DNA from: SP5GCR1 sp965199685
GTDB lineage: Bacteria; Pseudomonadota; Gammaproteobacteria; Poriferisulfidales; Oxydemutatoraceae
Length of the DNA: 64,000 nucleotides
Direction: 5' to 3'
NCBI GenBank assembly: GCA_965199685.1
Contig: OZ241323.1
Location: 992,001 to 1,056,000 of the forward strand
Shown here: piece after piece, positions 63,596-64,000 of the stretch
Position numbering within the stretch: position 1 is the stretch's first letter
Layout: each line of letters begins with the position of its first letter
Notes under the pieces: generated by a model
The model's input: only the letters and a program-made list of their open reading frames with translations
What the model was told of the DNA's origin: nothing
Database searches by the model: none
Made by a program: the position numbers and the translations under genes

Positions 63596-64000
63596 TTATA
63601 AGGGGAGTATTATTCTATAAATATATCCTGCTTAACATTAGACGGAATTATACACCAAATTACCCAAATAACCTAAAATTGCATCGCCGATTCTATCTGA
63701 CAGAGTGGTCGTTACGGTTCTGCACAAACCAAACCACTATGTGCCATCAAATTCATGATAACCACTGGTGTAACCGCCTCACGCCACCAAATTTATGCAA
63801 ACCACCCTAACGTTATGGTTCTGCACAAACCCAACCACTTGCGCCACCGAATTATGGTTACCGTAAATACAATGAATGAATGAATGGATTGTTCGTACAG
63901 ACGCAACGCGTTTGGGTGGTTTTCGTAAATTCAATGGCGTATGTCTTATAATGGTTCCAAATCTGTCGTTTTAGAATATACTCGTAGTAAACCTAATCCT
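63596..64000. repeat. 5' flank of the second giant gene and repeat mosaic to the window end
   Basis: About 80 bp of AT-rich unique DNA, then GGCGTATG/GGTTCTGCACAAACC modules, GTGCGCCACC and GGTTACCGTAAA modules and the ACGCAACGCGTTTGGG module. No gene and no complete REP. Confidence 0.65.

Noticed and set aside
1..64000. tRNA, rRNA, riboswitch or integrated prophage
   Set aside because: No cloverleaf, rRNA or known riboswitch pattern was recognised in the gaps, and no phage structural genes are present.

Overview
The window looks like a chromosomal segment of a gammaproteobacterium. The minus strand from about 23.4 to 11.0 kb carries the usual gammaproteobacterial orders accA-tilS-pyrG-kdsA-eno and ribB-ribH-nusB-thiL-pgpA. 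RibB is a stand-alone 203-residue enzyme, and the kdsA/accA/LPS-type gene set indicates a Gram-negative cell. I cannot name the genus. The heavy load of small repeats, insertion sequences and giant secreted repeat proteins would suit a host-associated or genome-expanding lineage, but that is inference.

Layout. 1-1.9 kb: 3' two thirds of uvrA. 2-10.9 kb: accessory island with a membrane-anchored PP2C phosphatase, a membrane-anchored formylglycine-generating-enzyme-like (FGE-like) protein, a DUF4143-type ATPase, a small membrane protein, an AlbA/Schlafen-like plus ParA-like gene pair, and an IS3-family element (IS407 group) with its 4-bp target duplication. 11-23.4 kb: housekeeping block on the minus strand (gltX, pgpA, thiL, nusB, ribH, ribB, eno, kdsA, pyrG, tilS, accA), interrupted repeatedly by repeat DNA. 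23.5-24.6 kb: small coiled-coil membrane protein and an HpcH/HpaI-type aldolase. 24.7-33.7 kb: a plus-strand cluster of eight genes that I read as an uncharacterised envelope machine. It comprises an exported Asn/Ser-rich protein, a lipoprotein, a TPR/PEGA membrane protein, a PEGA/FGE-like membrane protein, a 46-residue membrane protein, a MotA/TolQ/ExbB-like channel subunit, and two von Willebrand A proteins whose N-termini look like ExbD/TolR/MotB subunits. 34-35.6 kb: a dCTP-deaminase-like protein with a C-terminal membrane anchor, convergent with a two-TM SLATT-like protein. 36.6-63.6 kb: two giant exported GLUG-repeat proteins (2469 and 4565 residues) on either side of a transposon cluster (IS1380 family, IS1202 group, and a REP-associated tyrosine transposase, RAYT).

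About a tenth of the window is intergenic repeat mosaic. It contains (i) a REP-like palindrome with arms GGGAGGGC/GCCCTCCC around a 6-nt loop ATGTTA, present at least fifteen times; (ii) a MITE family with terminal inverted repeats close to GGGGCTGTTGAAAAAGTA, two copies of which are exactly 150 bp with an ATGT duplication; and (iii) longer modules ending in motifs such as GTGGCGCAAGCGGTT and CAATCCATTCATCCAT. Two MITEs, the IS1380 element and a 43-bp insertion all sit in the loop of a REP palindrome, and the IS3 element sits just beside one. The RAYT gene, the likely partner of the REP family, has lost its native 3' end to the IS1202-group insertion.

The strongest candidate for an undescribed system is the MotA-like/VWA/PEGA cluster at 24.7-33.7 kb. 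The PP2C and FGE-like genes near 2.5-4.9 kb may be satellites of it. No tRNA, rRNA or CRISPR array was recognised.
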